From: Closterium sp. NIES-65
Lineage: Eukaryota; Streptophyta; Zygnematophyceae; Desmidiales; Closteriaceae
Reading direction: 5' to 3'
Assembly: GCA_948144175.1 (NCBI GenBank)
Contig: CANXME010002313.1
Span: 124,001 to 188,000 of the forward strand
Length of the DNA: 64,000 bases
Of the stretch, positions 1 to 10,000 are shown piece after piece. Numbering within the stretch: position 1 is the stretch's first letter; every line of letters starts with the position of its first letter. The notes under the pieces were generated by a model. That model had not been told where the DNA came from. It did no database searches and worked only from the letters and a program-made list of their open reading frames with translations. The position numbers were made by a program, and so were the translations under genes.

Positions 1-1
1 A

Positions 2-847
2 GCACGCCGCACCATTACCTTGACTCAGTCACACATGGTGCAGCAGGTCCTTCAGCGCTTCGGCTTCACGTACTCCTCGCCTCAGGCCACTCCTCTGCCT
101 ACTCGCCACTCACTCTCAGCTCTGCCTTCGGATGAGTCCGTAGAGTCGAGTGGTCCGTATGCAGAGCTTGTTGGCTGCCTCATGTACCTGATGACCTGCA
201 CACGACCTGACCTTGCATACCCTCTGAGCATTCTTGCACGCTATGTTGCTCCTGGTAGACACCGACCAGAGCACATGGCTGCAGCGAAGAGGGTATTGCG
301 CTACCTGTGCAGTACGTCGGGCATGGGGCTAGTGCTTGGAGGGCGGAGTCCAGTGGTCCTTACAGGCCACGCGGACGCTTCTTGGGCTGACGACCAGGCT
401 ACGCAGCGGTCGTCGCAGGGTTACACCTTCAGCCTTGGTTCCGGCTCTGTCTCATGGCGGTCTACTCGCTCGTCTTCGGTTCTCGGCTCCAGTTGTGAGG
501 CTGAGATCTACGCCGGGGCCATGGCTGCACAGGAGCTTCGCTGGCTCACCTACCTGCTGACTGACCTTGGAGAGCCGCCTCGTTCTCCTCCAGTGCTGTA
601 CGTAGACAACAAGGCCATGCTGGCCTTGTGTCGAGAGCAGCGCTTGGAGCACAGAACGAAGCACATTGCTCTCCGCTACTTCCTTGCTCGTGAGCTGCAG
701 CAGCGTGGTCAGTTGCGACTTGCGTACGTGGCCTCTGAGGCCAACACTGCTGATGTGTTCACCAAGGCACTTGCGCCTTGTGACCATCAGCGCTTTTGCA
801 CCCAGCTGGGTCTTGTGCCTGTCTTGCCTCACTTGCTCTCCTCTTGA
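2..847 (+). CDS. Copia element A, 3' end of pol (end of RT and RNase H), partial
   Basis: The frame is open from base 2 to a stop at 845-847; the 5' part lies outside the window. The product is the C-terminal part of a Ty1/copia polyprotein: the end of reverse transcriptase, then an RNase H domain with GHADASWAD near codon 120, SSCEAEIYAG near 160, and the VDNKAML and EHRTKHI blocks. RNase H degrades the RNA strand of the RNA:DNA hybrid in reverse transcription. It is almost identical to the last 280 residues of copia B on the other strand (7099 onward), so A and B are one family. No break is visible in the part seen. Element identity is confident; activity cannot be judged. Confidence 0.93.
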   Translation, partial: ARRTITLTQSHMVQQVLQRFGFTYSSPQATPLPTRHSLSALPSDESVESSGPYAELVGCLMYLMTCTRPDLAYPLSILARYVAPGRHRPEHMAAAKRVLRYLCSTSGMGLVLGGRSPVVLTGHADASWADDQATQRSSQGYTFSLGSGSVSWRSTRSSSVLGSSCEAEIYAGAMAAQELRWLTYLLTDLGEPPRSPPVLYVDNKAMLALCREQRLEHRTKHIALRYFLARELQQRGQLRLAYVASEANTADVFTKALAPCDHQRFCTQLGLVPVLPHLLSS

Positions 848-1057
848 CTTTACTTGTACTGTGATATATATATATATATACCTGCTCTTGCTTGTCTAGT
901 TTTATATATATGTCTGTACTCCTGCATGTGAACTCGCCTCTGGCCCTGCTCTTGTGCTCGGACTGTGTGGTGACTTTGTGATCCACCCTGAGCTTGCTTT
1001 GCTTTGCTTGACTGGTCTTGTGACCCCTTGTTCTCCCCCACTTTGCCTATGGGGGTG
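848..1057 (+). other. Copia A 3' untranslated region with TA repeat and polypurine tract
   Basis: Non-coding stretch between the pol stop and the 3' LTR. It has a (TA)n run at about 863-879 and ends in a purine-rich tract (ATGGGGGTG) directly before the LTR, the expected plus-strand primer. The same layout follows pol in copia B (7098 down to 6893) and in A' (1242-1540). Confidence 0.75.
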
Positions 1058-1189
1058 TGTCAAACATTATATATGTTATGCTTGTGTAGGCTACAGTGGG
1101 TTAGCCTATAGGGGGTACACAGTTCTAGGGTTTACTACTTGTACTCATTTCACTGCTAGTTCATCCATTCCTGTTCGTTCTTTCTCACA
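1058..1189 (+). repeat. 3' LTR of copia A (132 bp)
   Basis: Begins TGTCAAACAT right after the polypurine tract and ends TTTCTCACA. Length, order of short blocks and TG...CA ends match the 129-bp LTR of copia B, though the sequence is clearly diverged. The partner 5' LTR is outside the window, so no target duplication can be checked. It abuts a truncated LTR of opposite orientation at 1190. Confidence 0.75.
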
Positions 1190-1438
1190 TATTGGCCACC
1201 CCACTACAGCCTAAACAGATATAGAATGCATATAATTGACACACCCCCATAGGCAAAGTGGGGGAGAGCAAGGAGTCACAAGAACAATCAAGAGAAGCAA
1301 AGCAAGCTCAGGGTGGATCACAACGTCACCACACACACTGAGCACAACCAAAGGGGCCACAAGGCCAGTTCACAAGCAGAGGTATACATGAAACAACAAC
1401 AACACAGTGATCTCTACCTAGCAGAGCAAACATGCAGG

Positions 1439-1482
<44 letters not shown>

Positions 1483-1539
1483 AGTACAAACAAAGTCTAC
1501 AGCAAGTGAGGAAACGTGGGCACAAGGCCTAACAAAGTA

Positions 1540-1830
1540 CAAAAACGCTGATGATCACCGGACGGAAGTACCTTGGTGAATATATCAGCAGTGTTGGCTC
1601 GACTGGCCACGTGAGCAAGACGAAGCTGACCACACTGCTGCAAATCTCGAGCCAGAAAGTAACGCAGAGCGATGTGCTCCGTTCTGTGCTCCAGTCTGTG
1701 CTCCTAACACAAGGCAATGGTGGCCTTGTTGTCTACGTACAGAACTGGAGGAGAACGAGGCCTCTCTCCCAAGTCGGTCAGCAGGTAGGTGAGCAAGCGT
1801 AACTCCTGTGCAGCCATGGCTATGGCGTAT
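1540..1830 (-). pseudogene. RNase H remnant of copia A'
   Basis: On the minus strand this matches the end of pol in copia B (roughly 7130-7430): the VDNKA, EHRTKH and C-terminal blocks can be followed, but with mismatches and frame breaks, and the match stops abruptly near 1830 where GC-rich leader begins. Only about 95 codons survive. Confidence 0.7.
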
Positions 1831-2640
1831 ATCTCGGCGGGCGGCGGCAGGGTCGGCGCACGACGGCGGAGATGCAACAGCGGCTGCAGAGTAGGGCCGC
1901 GTCAGCTGCAGGGCTGGGGCCACGACAGCGGCAGGGCAGGGCCGCGGCAGCTGCTGCAGGGCGGGGCCGTGTCGGGGGCAGGGCGGGGCCAGGCGGGGCC
2001 GCGTCAGCCGCAGGGCAGAGGCCGCGTCGGCGGCAGGGCGAGGCCGTGACAGCGGTAGGGCGGGGCCGCAACAGCGGCAGGGCAGGGCCGTGTCAGCGGC
2101 AGAGCGGGGCCGTGATAGCGACCTGGCGAGGCAGCGACCGCGGCAGGGCGGGGCCGCGACCGCGGCAGGGCGGGGCCGCGTCAGCGGCAGGACGGGGCCG
2201 CATTAGTGGCAGGGCGGGGCTGCATCGGCTAACAGAGCGCGGCGCGGGCTGCGCGGACAGTGCGCGGGGCAACTGCGGGCCACGTGCGCGCTGCGCAGGC
2301 TCGGCGCGGGCTGCGCAGGCTCGGCGCGGGCTGCGCAAGCGGTGCGCAGGGCAGCTGCGGGCCGCGCGCGCGCTGCGCGGGCTCGACACGGGCTGCGCGG
2401 GCGGTGCGCAGGGCGCGACGCGACTGCCGAGGCGCGACGCGAGCAGGGAGGGTGACGCGCGGGGCAAAAGGGGCAGCGCGCGGGAATTAGGTCTGCGCGT
2501 GCGAAGCAGCAGCATACAGCTCAGACAGCAGACAGCAGGCAGCAAGCAGACAGTGCGCGCAGCACAGTACGTCCTAGGCACAGTCACAGTCATAGTTGTG
2601 GGGTAGCGGTAGGTGGGCCAAAAAAAAAAGACGGTCCTAC
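1830..2640 (-). repeat. GC-rich tandem leader of copia A'
   Basis: Short GC-rich repeats built around GGCCGCGTCAGCGGCAGGG-like units, equivalent in position and style to the leader of copia B (13060-14010). Open frames on both strands are products of the repeat composition and show no protein family. Confidence 0.65.
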
Positions 2641-2662
2641 AGACCTACTGCTCTGAATACCA

Positions 2663-2794
2663 TGTCAGAAGTCTAGGCAGGAATGAATGCAGTATGAAAG
2701 TGTTGGGTCAAAGTATGAAACCCTAGGAGGGGTTGTACCCCATATTGGCTACCCCACTATAGCCTAAATAGATATAGCATGCATACAATTGACA
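2663..2794 (-). repeat. 5' LTR of copia A' (132 bp)
   Basis: TGTCAGAAGT ... AATTGACA in plus orientation, bordered by the primer-binding site on its left. Its right-hand 52 bp match the truncated copy at 1190-1241 with a handful of changes, so the two ends have diverged and the element is not recent. Confidence 0.75.
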
Positions 2795-3039
2795 GATGGC
2801 TGGCCTGAGTGATTGGTGCGACCGGTTGACGCATATGGCGTCGCGAGGTGGCGCGCTGGCCAGAGTGGGTGGCTCGCCGACTAGATGGGTGGCGTGATAG
2901 GGGTGCGCTGAGGGTGCTCTAAGAGGGGGGGGGCAGGGCTAGGGGCAACCGGGAGAATGTGTTACCAGGGTAGCTAGGGTAGGACAGCACCATGTTTGGG
3001 ATCGAGAGCCCAGCCTTGCAAAGTGCATAATATTTAGAG
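2795..3039. other. Unassigned spacer
   Basis: No gene or repeat recognised. Sequence is GC-rich with a G run near 2927 and runs directly into the satellite array. Confidence 0.5.
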
Positions 3040-5335
3040 TTTTTTGGTACTCATGACCCGGCGGAAGAAAAACTCTCAGAACGAGCATTTTCGACCCCAA
3101 AACGCGGAAGGATTCGCACGTGTGCAGAAAGTGCAGCGGGCATTCTCCATTCGAGAGTACCAATGGCCGATCATGCTCGCCACCCTCCCACGCTCTTGCT
3201 GGCTTGGTAATAGGTCCAGGCGCATGCAACCGAGTGACGCGGGGGAAGAAAAACGCTCGGAAGGAGCGCTTTCGGCGGCAAAGCGCGGAAGGGTCCGCCC
3301 GTGTATAGAACGTGTAGTGGGCGTTCTCCATTCACGAGTACGAATGTCCGATCATGCCCGCCACCCTCCCACGCTCTTGCTGGCTTGGTAATAGGTCCAA
3401 GCGCACGCAGCGGCGTGACGCGGCAAGAGAAAAACGCTCGGAACGAGCGCTTTCGGCCGCAAAGCGCGGAAGGGTCCGCACGTGTGCAGAACGTGCAGCG
3501 GGCGTTCTCCATTCACGAGTACGAATGCCGGATCATGCCCGCCACCCTCCCACGCTCTTGCTGGCTTGGTAATAGGTCCAAGCGCACGCAGCCGAGTGAC
3601 GCGGGGGAAGAAAAACGCTCGGAGGGAGTGCTTTCGACCGCAAAGCGTGGAAGGGTCCGCCCGTGTGCAGAACGTGCAGCGGGCGTTCTCCATTCACGAG
3701 TATGAATGCCGGATCATGCCTGCCACCCTCCCACGCTCTTGCTGGCTTGGTAATAGGTCCAGGCGCATGCAGCCGAGTGACGCGGCAAGAGAAAAACGCT
3801 CGGAACGAGCGCTTTCGGCTACAAAGCGCGGAAGGGTCCGCCAGTGTGCAAAACGTGCAGCGGGCGTTCTCCATTCACGAGTACGAATGCCCGATCATGC
3901 CCGCCACCCTCCCACGCTCTTGCTGGCTTGGTAATAGGTCCAAACGCACGTAGCCGCGTGACACGGCGGAAGAAGAACGCTCGGAACGAGCGTTTTCGGC
4001 CCCAAACCATGGAAGGATACGCACGTATGCAGAGTGCAGCGAGCATTCTCCATTCGCGAGTACCAACGACCGATCATGCCCACCACCATCCCACACTCTT
4101 GCTGGCTTGGTAATAGGCCCAAACGAACATAGCTGCGTGACGCGGCGGGAGAAGAAAGCTCGGAAGGAGCGTTTTCGGCTCCAAACCGCGGAAGGATCCG
4201 CACGTGTGCAGAAAGTGCAGGGGGCATCTCTATTCGCGAGTACCAATGACCAATCATGCCCGCCAACCTCTTACGCTCTTGCTGGCTTGGTAATAGGCCC
4301 AAACGAACGCAGCCGCGTGACGCGGCGAGAGAAGAACGCTCGGAGCGAGCGTCTTCGGCCCCAAAACGCGGAAGGATCTGCACGTGTGCAGAAAGTGCAG
4401 CGGGCATTTTCCATTCGCGAGTACCACTGACCGTGACACGGCGGGAGAAGAACGCTCAGAACGAGCGTCTTCGGCCCCAAAACGCGGAAGGATCCGCACG
4501 TGTGCAGAAAGTGCAGCAGGCACTCTCCATCTGCGAGTATCAATGCCCGCCACCCTCCCACGCTCTTGCTGGCTTAGTAATAGGTCCAAACGAACGCAGC
4601 CGGGTGACGCGGCGGGAGAATAACGCTCGGAACGAGCGTCTTTGGCCCCAAAATGCGGAAGGTTTCGCACGTGTGTAGAAAGTGCAGCGGGCACTCTCCA
4701 TTCGCGAGTACCAATGGCCGATCATGCCCGCCACCCTCCCACGCTCTTGCTGGCTTGGTAATAGGTCCATCGAACGCAGTTGCGTGACGCGGCGGGAGAA
4801 AAACGCTCGGAACGAGTGTGCTCGGCCCCAAAAAGCGGAAGGATCCGCACGTGTTCAGAAAGTTCAACAGACATTCTCCATTCGCGAGTACCAATGGCCA
4901 ATCATGCGCGCCAGCCTCCCACGCTCTTGCTGGCTTGATAATAGTTCCAAGCGCACGCAACCACAAGATGCGGCGGAAGAAAAACGCTCGGAACGAGCTG
5001 AAGGATCCGCACGTGTGTAGAAAATGCAGCAGACATTCATCATTTGCGAGTACCAATGACCGATCATGTCCGCCACCCTCCCGCGCTCTTGCTGGCTTTG
5101 TAATAGGTCCTAACGCATGCAGCTACGTGACGTTGCGAAACAAAACGCTCGGAACGAGCATTTTCGGCCCCAAAACGCGGAAGGTATCCGCATGTGTGCA
5201 GAAAGTGCAGCAGACGTTCTCCGTTCGCGAGTACCAATGACCGATCATGCCTGCCTCCCTCCCACGCCCTTGCTGGCTTGGTAATAGGTCCAAACGCATA
5301 CAGCCACGTGACCCAACGGAATAAAACGCATCCTA
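3040..5335 (-). repeat. Satellite array 1, ~181-bp unit, about 12 copies
   Basis: Tandem units of about 180-183 bp. Each has the landmarks CTTGCTGGCTTGGTAATAGG, an AACGCTCGGAACGAGCG inverted repeat and a GTGCAGCGGGC block. Read on the minus strand it is the same family as the array at 37437-44345, so the two arrays are in opposite orientation. Copies differ by scattered substitutions and small deletions; the unit near 4420 and that near 5000 are shortened. Overlapping open frames on both strands are by-products of the repeat. Confidence 0.92.
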
Positions 5336-5350
5336 GGATGACCTTGGGGT

Positions 5351-5651
5351 AAGTGAAGCAAGAGTATTGATGCACATTTGCTTCAAGGTAGAGTTGTTGA
5401 GAATAGGAGGCTATGTAAAGCCTAGGGTTGAGGCTTAGGAAAGTAGCGAGAGGAAATGCAAGCCAAAAAGGGAGCTTCACTAATGAGAATAGCAAGTACA
5501 AATAGGTAAACAACAACACAAGGAGGTGCACCACCAAACATGATGCAATATCTACACTACAACTGCAAACGATTATATAAAATATGTAAACATATTTTGA
5601 CAAGTGAAGCAAGAGTATTGATGAACATTTGCTTCAAGGTAGAGCTGTTGT
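5351..5651. repeat. 49-bp direct repeat flanking an LTR-like segment
   Basis: The segment at 5351-5399 is repeated at 5603-5651 with two changes and a 252-bp offset. The 200 bp between begins TGTTGAGAATAGG and ends ATTTTGACA. It contains the AGGTGCACCACC motif found in the LTRs of elements C, D and F. It may be a solo LTR of that superfamily with extra duplicated flank. Nothing coding is visible. Confidence 0.5.
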
Positions 5652-6146
5652 TGTGAGAGCAAGGATTCAGGCATATTTGCGATGCTACGAAGACCTCTCT
5701 TTGACCTACAGAGACCTCGTTAGGAAGGGCCTCGCTATTCTAACCATCCACTCATTCCACTTGCCGTATTCTCCCGGATAAAACACCCTAGGGTATTATG
5801 AAAACCACTGGAAAAAATGGGGGGGTTTTCTCCTCAAAGGAAAATCCTATGTAATACCCGGGTCTTATGATATGGTATATTTGTTATAAAACAGAAAAGA
5901 TGTGAAACAAAATCAGGGGTCTGACTTCAAGATTGTTGATCAATGCCGCAAAACCGAGTACGAGGATATTGTGGGCCACTTGGGCCACTTCACCTCTTGG
6001 ACCACTTGCAGTGGAAGATTCGCCAGCATGGCGACAGCGAGATTTTGGGATTCACCAGCGTGGCGACAGCGAGATTGTGGGAGGGAGGATATCTCGGCTG
6101 ATTCTAAGTGAAAGTACATGCGAAATTTCTTATATGGAATGATTTT
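5652..6146. other. Left flank of element C, non-coding
   Basis: No gene seen. AT-rich sequence that continues, after removal of element C, at 14852. It contains two near-identical short blocks around GCCAGCATGGCGACAGCGAG and ACCAGCGTGGCGACAGCGAG at about 6020-6075. Confidence 0.5.
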
Positions 6147-6401
6147 TGTCGAGAGTCTAAGAACAAGAGTTGAAAGGTGGGGCCTAGGCTTAGTAGCCTA
6201 GGCCCGTAGTTAGGTATCGAGCGGGTTTTTCCCTAGGAGAGTGTCGAGTGAGTTGAGAGAGGAAAATTGGAGAATGTGTTTTCACTATAGGATTCGAGGT
6301 ACATATAGCAAAGGAACACATGAAGAGGTGCACCACCTACAAATTTAATAACTACACTACAGCTAGAACTACATGCAGTTATAATAAATATAATTCTGAC
6401 A
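6147..6401 (-). repeat. 3' LTR of element C (255 bp)
   Basis: TG...CA ends. It includes a perfect 10-bp inverted repeat at 6180-6205 (GGGCCTAGGC, TTAGTA loop, GCCTAGGCCC) and the AGGTGCACCACCT motif shared with elements D and F. Confidence 0.9.
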
Positions 6402-6763
6402 TCCCCCCGTAACTGCATGCAGGAATAGCTAAGTGCCGAGCACAACCTGCAGAGGTACACCAACGAGCAATAAAACAAGCAACAGCAGGTACTGCAGGCG
6501 GGCTAACTTTGAAAGGTTACCCCCTCCATCTCCTCACCCTCCTCCTTCCCCTCCCCCACACTGCTGCAGAAGCAGCAGAGAAGGGGGGAAGAGAGGAGAG
6601 GTGGAGGGACGGCTGCTTGTTGCCTCACACCCGCCCCCCCGGTACCACTCCCCCTGCTCACCCACATCCTCACACCCTCCCCCCCCAGCGGCAGCTGCAG
6701 CGGTGGGACTGAAAGAAGGAGGAGGGGAAGGGAGAGAGTTGACCCCACGCTCCAACACCCTCC
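6402..6763 (-). other. Internal part of element C, 3' side
   Basis: Non-coding. CT/GA-rich tracts (CTCCTCACCCTCCTCC and GGGGGAAGAGAGGAGAGG). The same blocks occur inside D (52810-53040) and F (16040-16230), so the three are related families. It ends at the copia B target duplication CCTCC (6759-6763). Confidence 0.75.
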
Positions 6764-6892
6764 TGTGAAGCAAGGAAAACAGGAATGAAATGACTAAGGA
6801 AAGATTGGGTACAAATACAACCCTAGAAACCCTGTACCCCATATGTGCTACCCCACTATAGCCTACAGCAACTATGTCATATAAATCTGACA
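6764..6892 (-). repeat. 3' LTR of copia B (129 bp)
   Basis: TGTG...TGACA in plus orientation; every base I compared matches 14024-14152. Confidence 0.92.
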
Positions 6893-7098
6893 CACCCCCA
6901 TAGGCAAAGTGGGGGAGAACAAGGGGTCACAAGACCAGTCAAGCAAAGCAAAGCAAGCTCAGGGTGGATCACAAAGTCACCACACAGTCCGAGCACAAGA
7001 GTAGGGCCAGAGGCCAGTTCACATGCAGGAGTACAGACATATATACAAAACTAGACAAGCAAGAGCAGGTATATATATATGTCACAGTACAAGTGAAG

Positions 7099-10000
7099 TC
7101 AAGAGGAGAGCAAGTGAGGCAAGACAGGCACAAGACCCAGCTGGGTGCAAAAGCGCTGATGGTCACAAGGCGCGAGTGCCTTGGTGAACACATCAGCAGT
7201 GTTGGCCTCAGAGGCCACGTACGCAAGTCGCAACTGACCACGCTGCTGCAGCTCACGAGCAAGGAAGTAGCGGAGAGCAATGTGCTTCGTTCTGTGCTCC
7301 AAGCGCTGCTCTCGACACAAGGCCAGCATGGCCTTGTTGTCTACGTACAGCACTGGAGGAGAACGAGGCGGCTCTCCAAGGTCACTCAGCAGGTAGGTGA
7401 GCCAGCGAAGCTCCTGTGCAGCCATGGCCCCGGCGTAGATCTCAGCCTCACAACTGGAGCCGAGAACCGAAGACGAGCGAGTAGACCGCCACGAGACAGA
7501 GCCGGAACCAAGGCTGAAGGTGTAACCCTGTGACGACCGCTGCGTAGTCTGGTCGTCAGCCCAAGAAGCGTCCGCGTGGCCGGTAAGGACCACTGGACTC
7601 CGCCCTCCAAGCACTAGCCCCATGCCCGACGTACTGCACAGGTAGCGCAATACCCTCTTCGCTGCAGCCATGTGCTCCGGTCTGTGTCTCCCAGGAGCAA
7701 CATAGCGTGCAAGAATGCTCAGAGGGTATGCAAGGTCAGGTCGTGTGCAGGTCATCAGGTACATGAGGCAGCCAACAAGCTCTGCATACGGACCACTCGA
7801 CTCTACGGACTCATCCGAAGGCAGAGCTGAGAGTGAGTGGCGAGTAGGCAGAGGAGTGGCCTGAGGCGAGGAGTACGTGAAGCCGAAGCGCTGAAGGACC
7901 TGCTGCACCATGTGTGACCGAGTCAAGGTAATGGTGCGGCGTGCTCTGTCCCGAGTGATCTGCAAGCCAAGGTAGCTGCGCAGTTCACCCAGGTCTGTGC
8001 ACGTGTGTCTCTTCAGCAGCTCGGACTTCACGTAGGCGAGTCCAGCAGTGTCCGCTGTGGCAAAGACCAAGTCGTCGACGTACACGAGGATGTAGAACGG
8101 CGGCAGGGAAGTGTCGGTGCGAAGAAACAGCGACGGGTCAGCAGTAGAAGGAGCAAACCCAAGAGCCGCAAGCGTAGTCCTCAGTGTGTCGTGCCACTCA
8201 CGCGGTGCCTGGCGGAGACCGTAGACTGGCCGTCGGAGGCTCCACTGGGTGCCAGGGGGGAAAGTCCCAGTGAAGCCAGGTGGACGGCGAAGCCAGATCT
8301 CCTCGTGCAGGCTACCCTGCAAGAACGCAGTGCTGAAGTCGAGAGAGTGAAGCTCGTAGTCGCGCTGAGCGGCTATGTGCAGCAGCACCCGAAGAGTAGT
8401 CATCTTCGGGGTGGGAGAGAAGGTCTGAAAGTAGTCAACTCCCTGCCGCTGACTGAAGCCACGAGCAACGTACCGTGCCTTGAAGACAGGTGGAGAGCCC
8501 GGCGGCCGCTTCACCCTGAAGATCCACATGCCACTGACGATGTTCGCCCCAGGAGGGGGAACCGCGTCAACGTAGGTGCCTGTGGACTTCCAGGAAGCCA
8601 TCTCTGCATCCATAGCTGCCTGCCACTGAGAGGAGTAGGGACCCTCTACGGCCTCCGCGTAAGAACGCGGAGTCGGGATGTCTAGTGCATCCGGGTCTCC
8701 CTCAGGGGCAAGCAGTACAGACGCGAGATGAGGTGAAGCAGCCGCTAGACACTGTAACTCCTCCTGCCTGTCCTCTAGGACGTCCGTGCCAAGAGCACAC
8801 TCACCCCCGACGGACGGAGGACAGACAGACGCAGACTCAGCAACAAGACTAGCAGCGTAGTCGAGACGACAGCGAGCAGCAAAGTCGACGAGCTCAGCGA
8901 CTAGAGCAGACGCAGCAGTGGACTCAAAAGAGGGGTCAGTGACGACAGTAGCAAGGAGACGCGTGACAGTAGGACTGGCAGCACGAAGAGAGTCCGACAC
9001 AGGGTCGGCAAGCACAGGAAGAGAGGACTCAGGAGGAGAAGGCAAAGGGGCACGCAGAGGAGCAGTGGACGGACGCAAAGACATCCGGTGCGTGCCAGGG
9101 ACAGGAGGAGGACGCTGACGCGAACTGCGACCACTAGCGCGAGCAGCACGAACAGGCGACGCGGGACGAGACGCAGGCTCACGACGCTCAGCAAGACCTC
9201 CAGTAGGACCAGTGTAAGGAGAGGGAGCAGGCAGTGGAGAGGAAGGCTCCAGCAGGGACTGCGACTGGACAGGCGGTGGACCCTCTACTAGAGGAGAAAG
9301 ACCAAGAACCTGCTGCAGGAGTGGAACGAAGTACGGCCGAGGCCGCGCGGCAGCTCCAGACTCAGCAGGGACAGCACCACCACCCTCAGCGACAGCACCA
9401 GCGCCACCCACACCTCCAGCGGCAGGACCAACAGCAGTAGGCTCAGCACCAACGCCCTCAGCAGCTCCAGCCCCAGGAGGACCCGCAGGTCCAGCAGCTC
9501 CGGGACCGGCAGCACCCGCACCCTCGACGGTCGAAGAAGCTCCAGCTCCAGCTCCAGCAGCACCTCCAGACGCAGCAGCACGCCTCCAGCGGCGAGCGAA
9601 CCACTCGCGCAGCTCCTGTGGAGAGAGGGGCTCCCGGCGAGACGCAGCAGCAGGAGAAACCCCAGGCTCAGCAGCTCCAGACGCAGCACCCCCAGGCTCA
9701 GCAGCTCCCGACCCAGCACCCCCAGACCCAGCACCTCCAGGCACAGCACCCCCCGGCTCAGCACCCCCAGGCTCCGCACCCTCCGCAGTAGCACCCTCAG
9801 GCCCAGCACCCCCAGCAGTAGCACCCCCAGGCTCAGCACCCCCGCGCACAGCACCCCCAGAGTCAGCACCCCCAGGCTCAGCACCCGCAGCAGCACCAGA
9901 GTCACCAGTAACCTCGACCGGGTCAACGGCGTCTACCTGGGACACACCTGAGGGGGCAGGAACCTGAGGGGGGAGGGGGTCTACCGGGGGGGGAACCGGC

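Larger units (their letters stand above)
1190..2794 (-). mobile_element. Copia A', internally deleted minus-strand relative of A/B
   Basis: The right end carries a complete 132-bp LTR (2663-2794, TG...CA). Next to it is a primer-binding site at 2649-2662 whose complement reads TGGTATTCAGAGCA, close to initiator Met-tRNA. The left end keeps only 52 bp of the matching LTR (1190-1241), then the family's polypurine tract and TA repeat (about 1440-1480). Between them lie a short remnant of pol (about 1540-1830) and a GC-rich leader. Gag, protease, integrase and RT are absent. It is best read as a deletion derivative that would need factors from a complete relative to move. Its truncated left end meets the LTR of A tail-to-tail. 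Confidence 0.75.
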
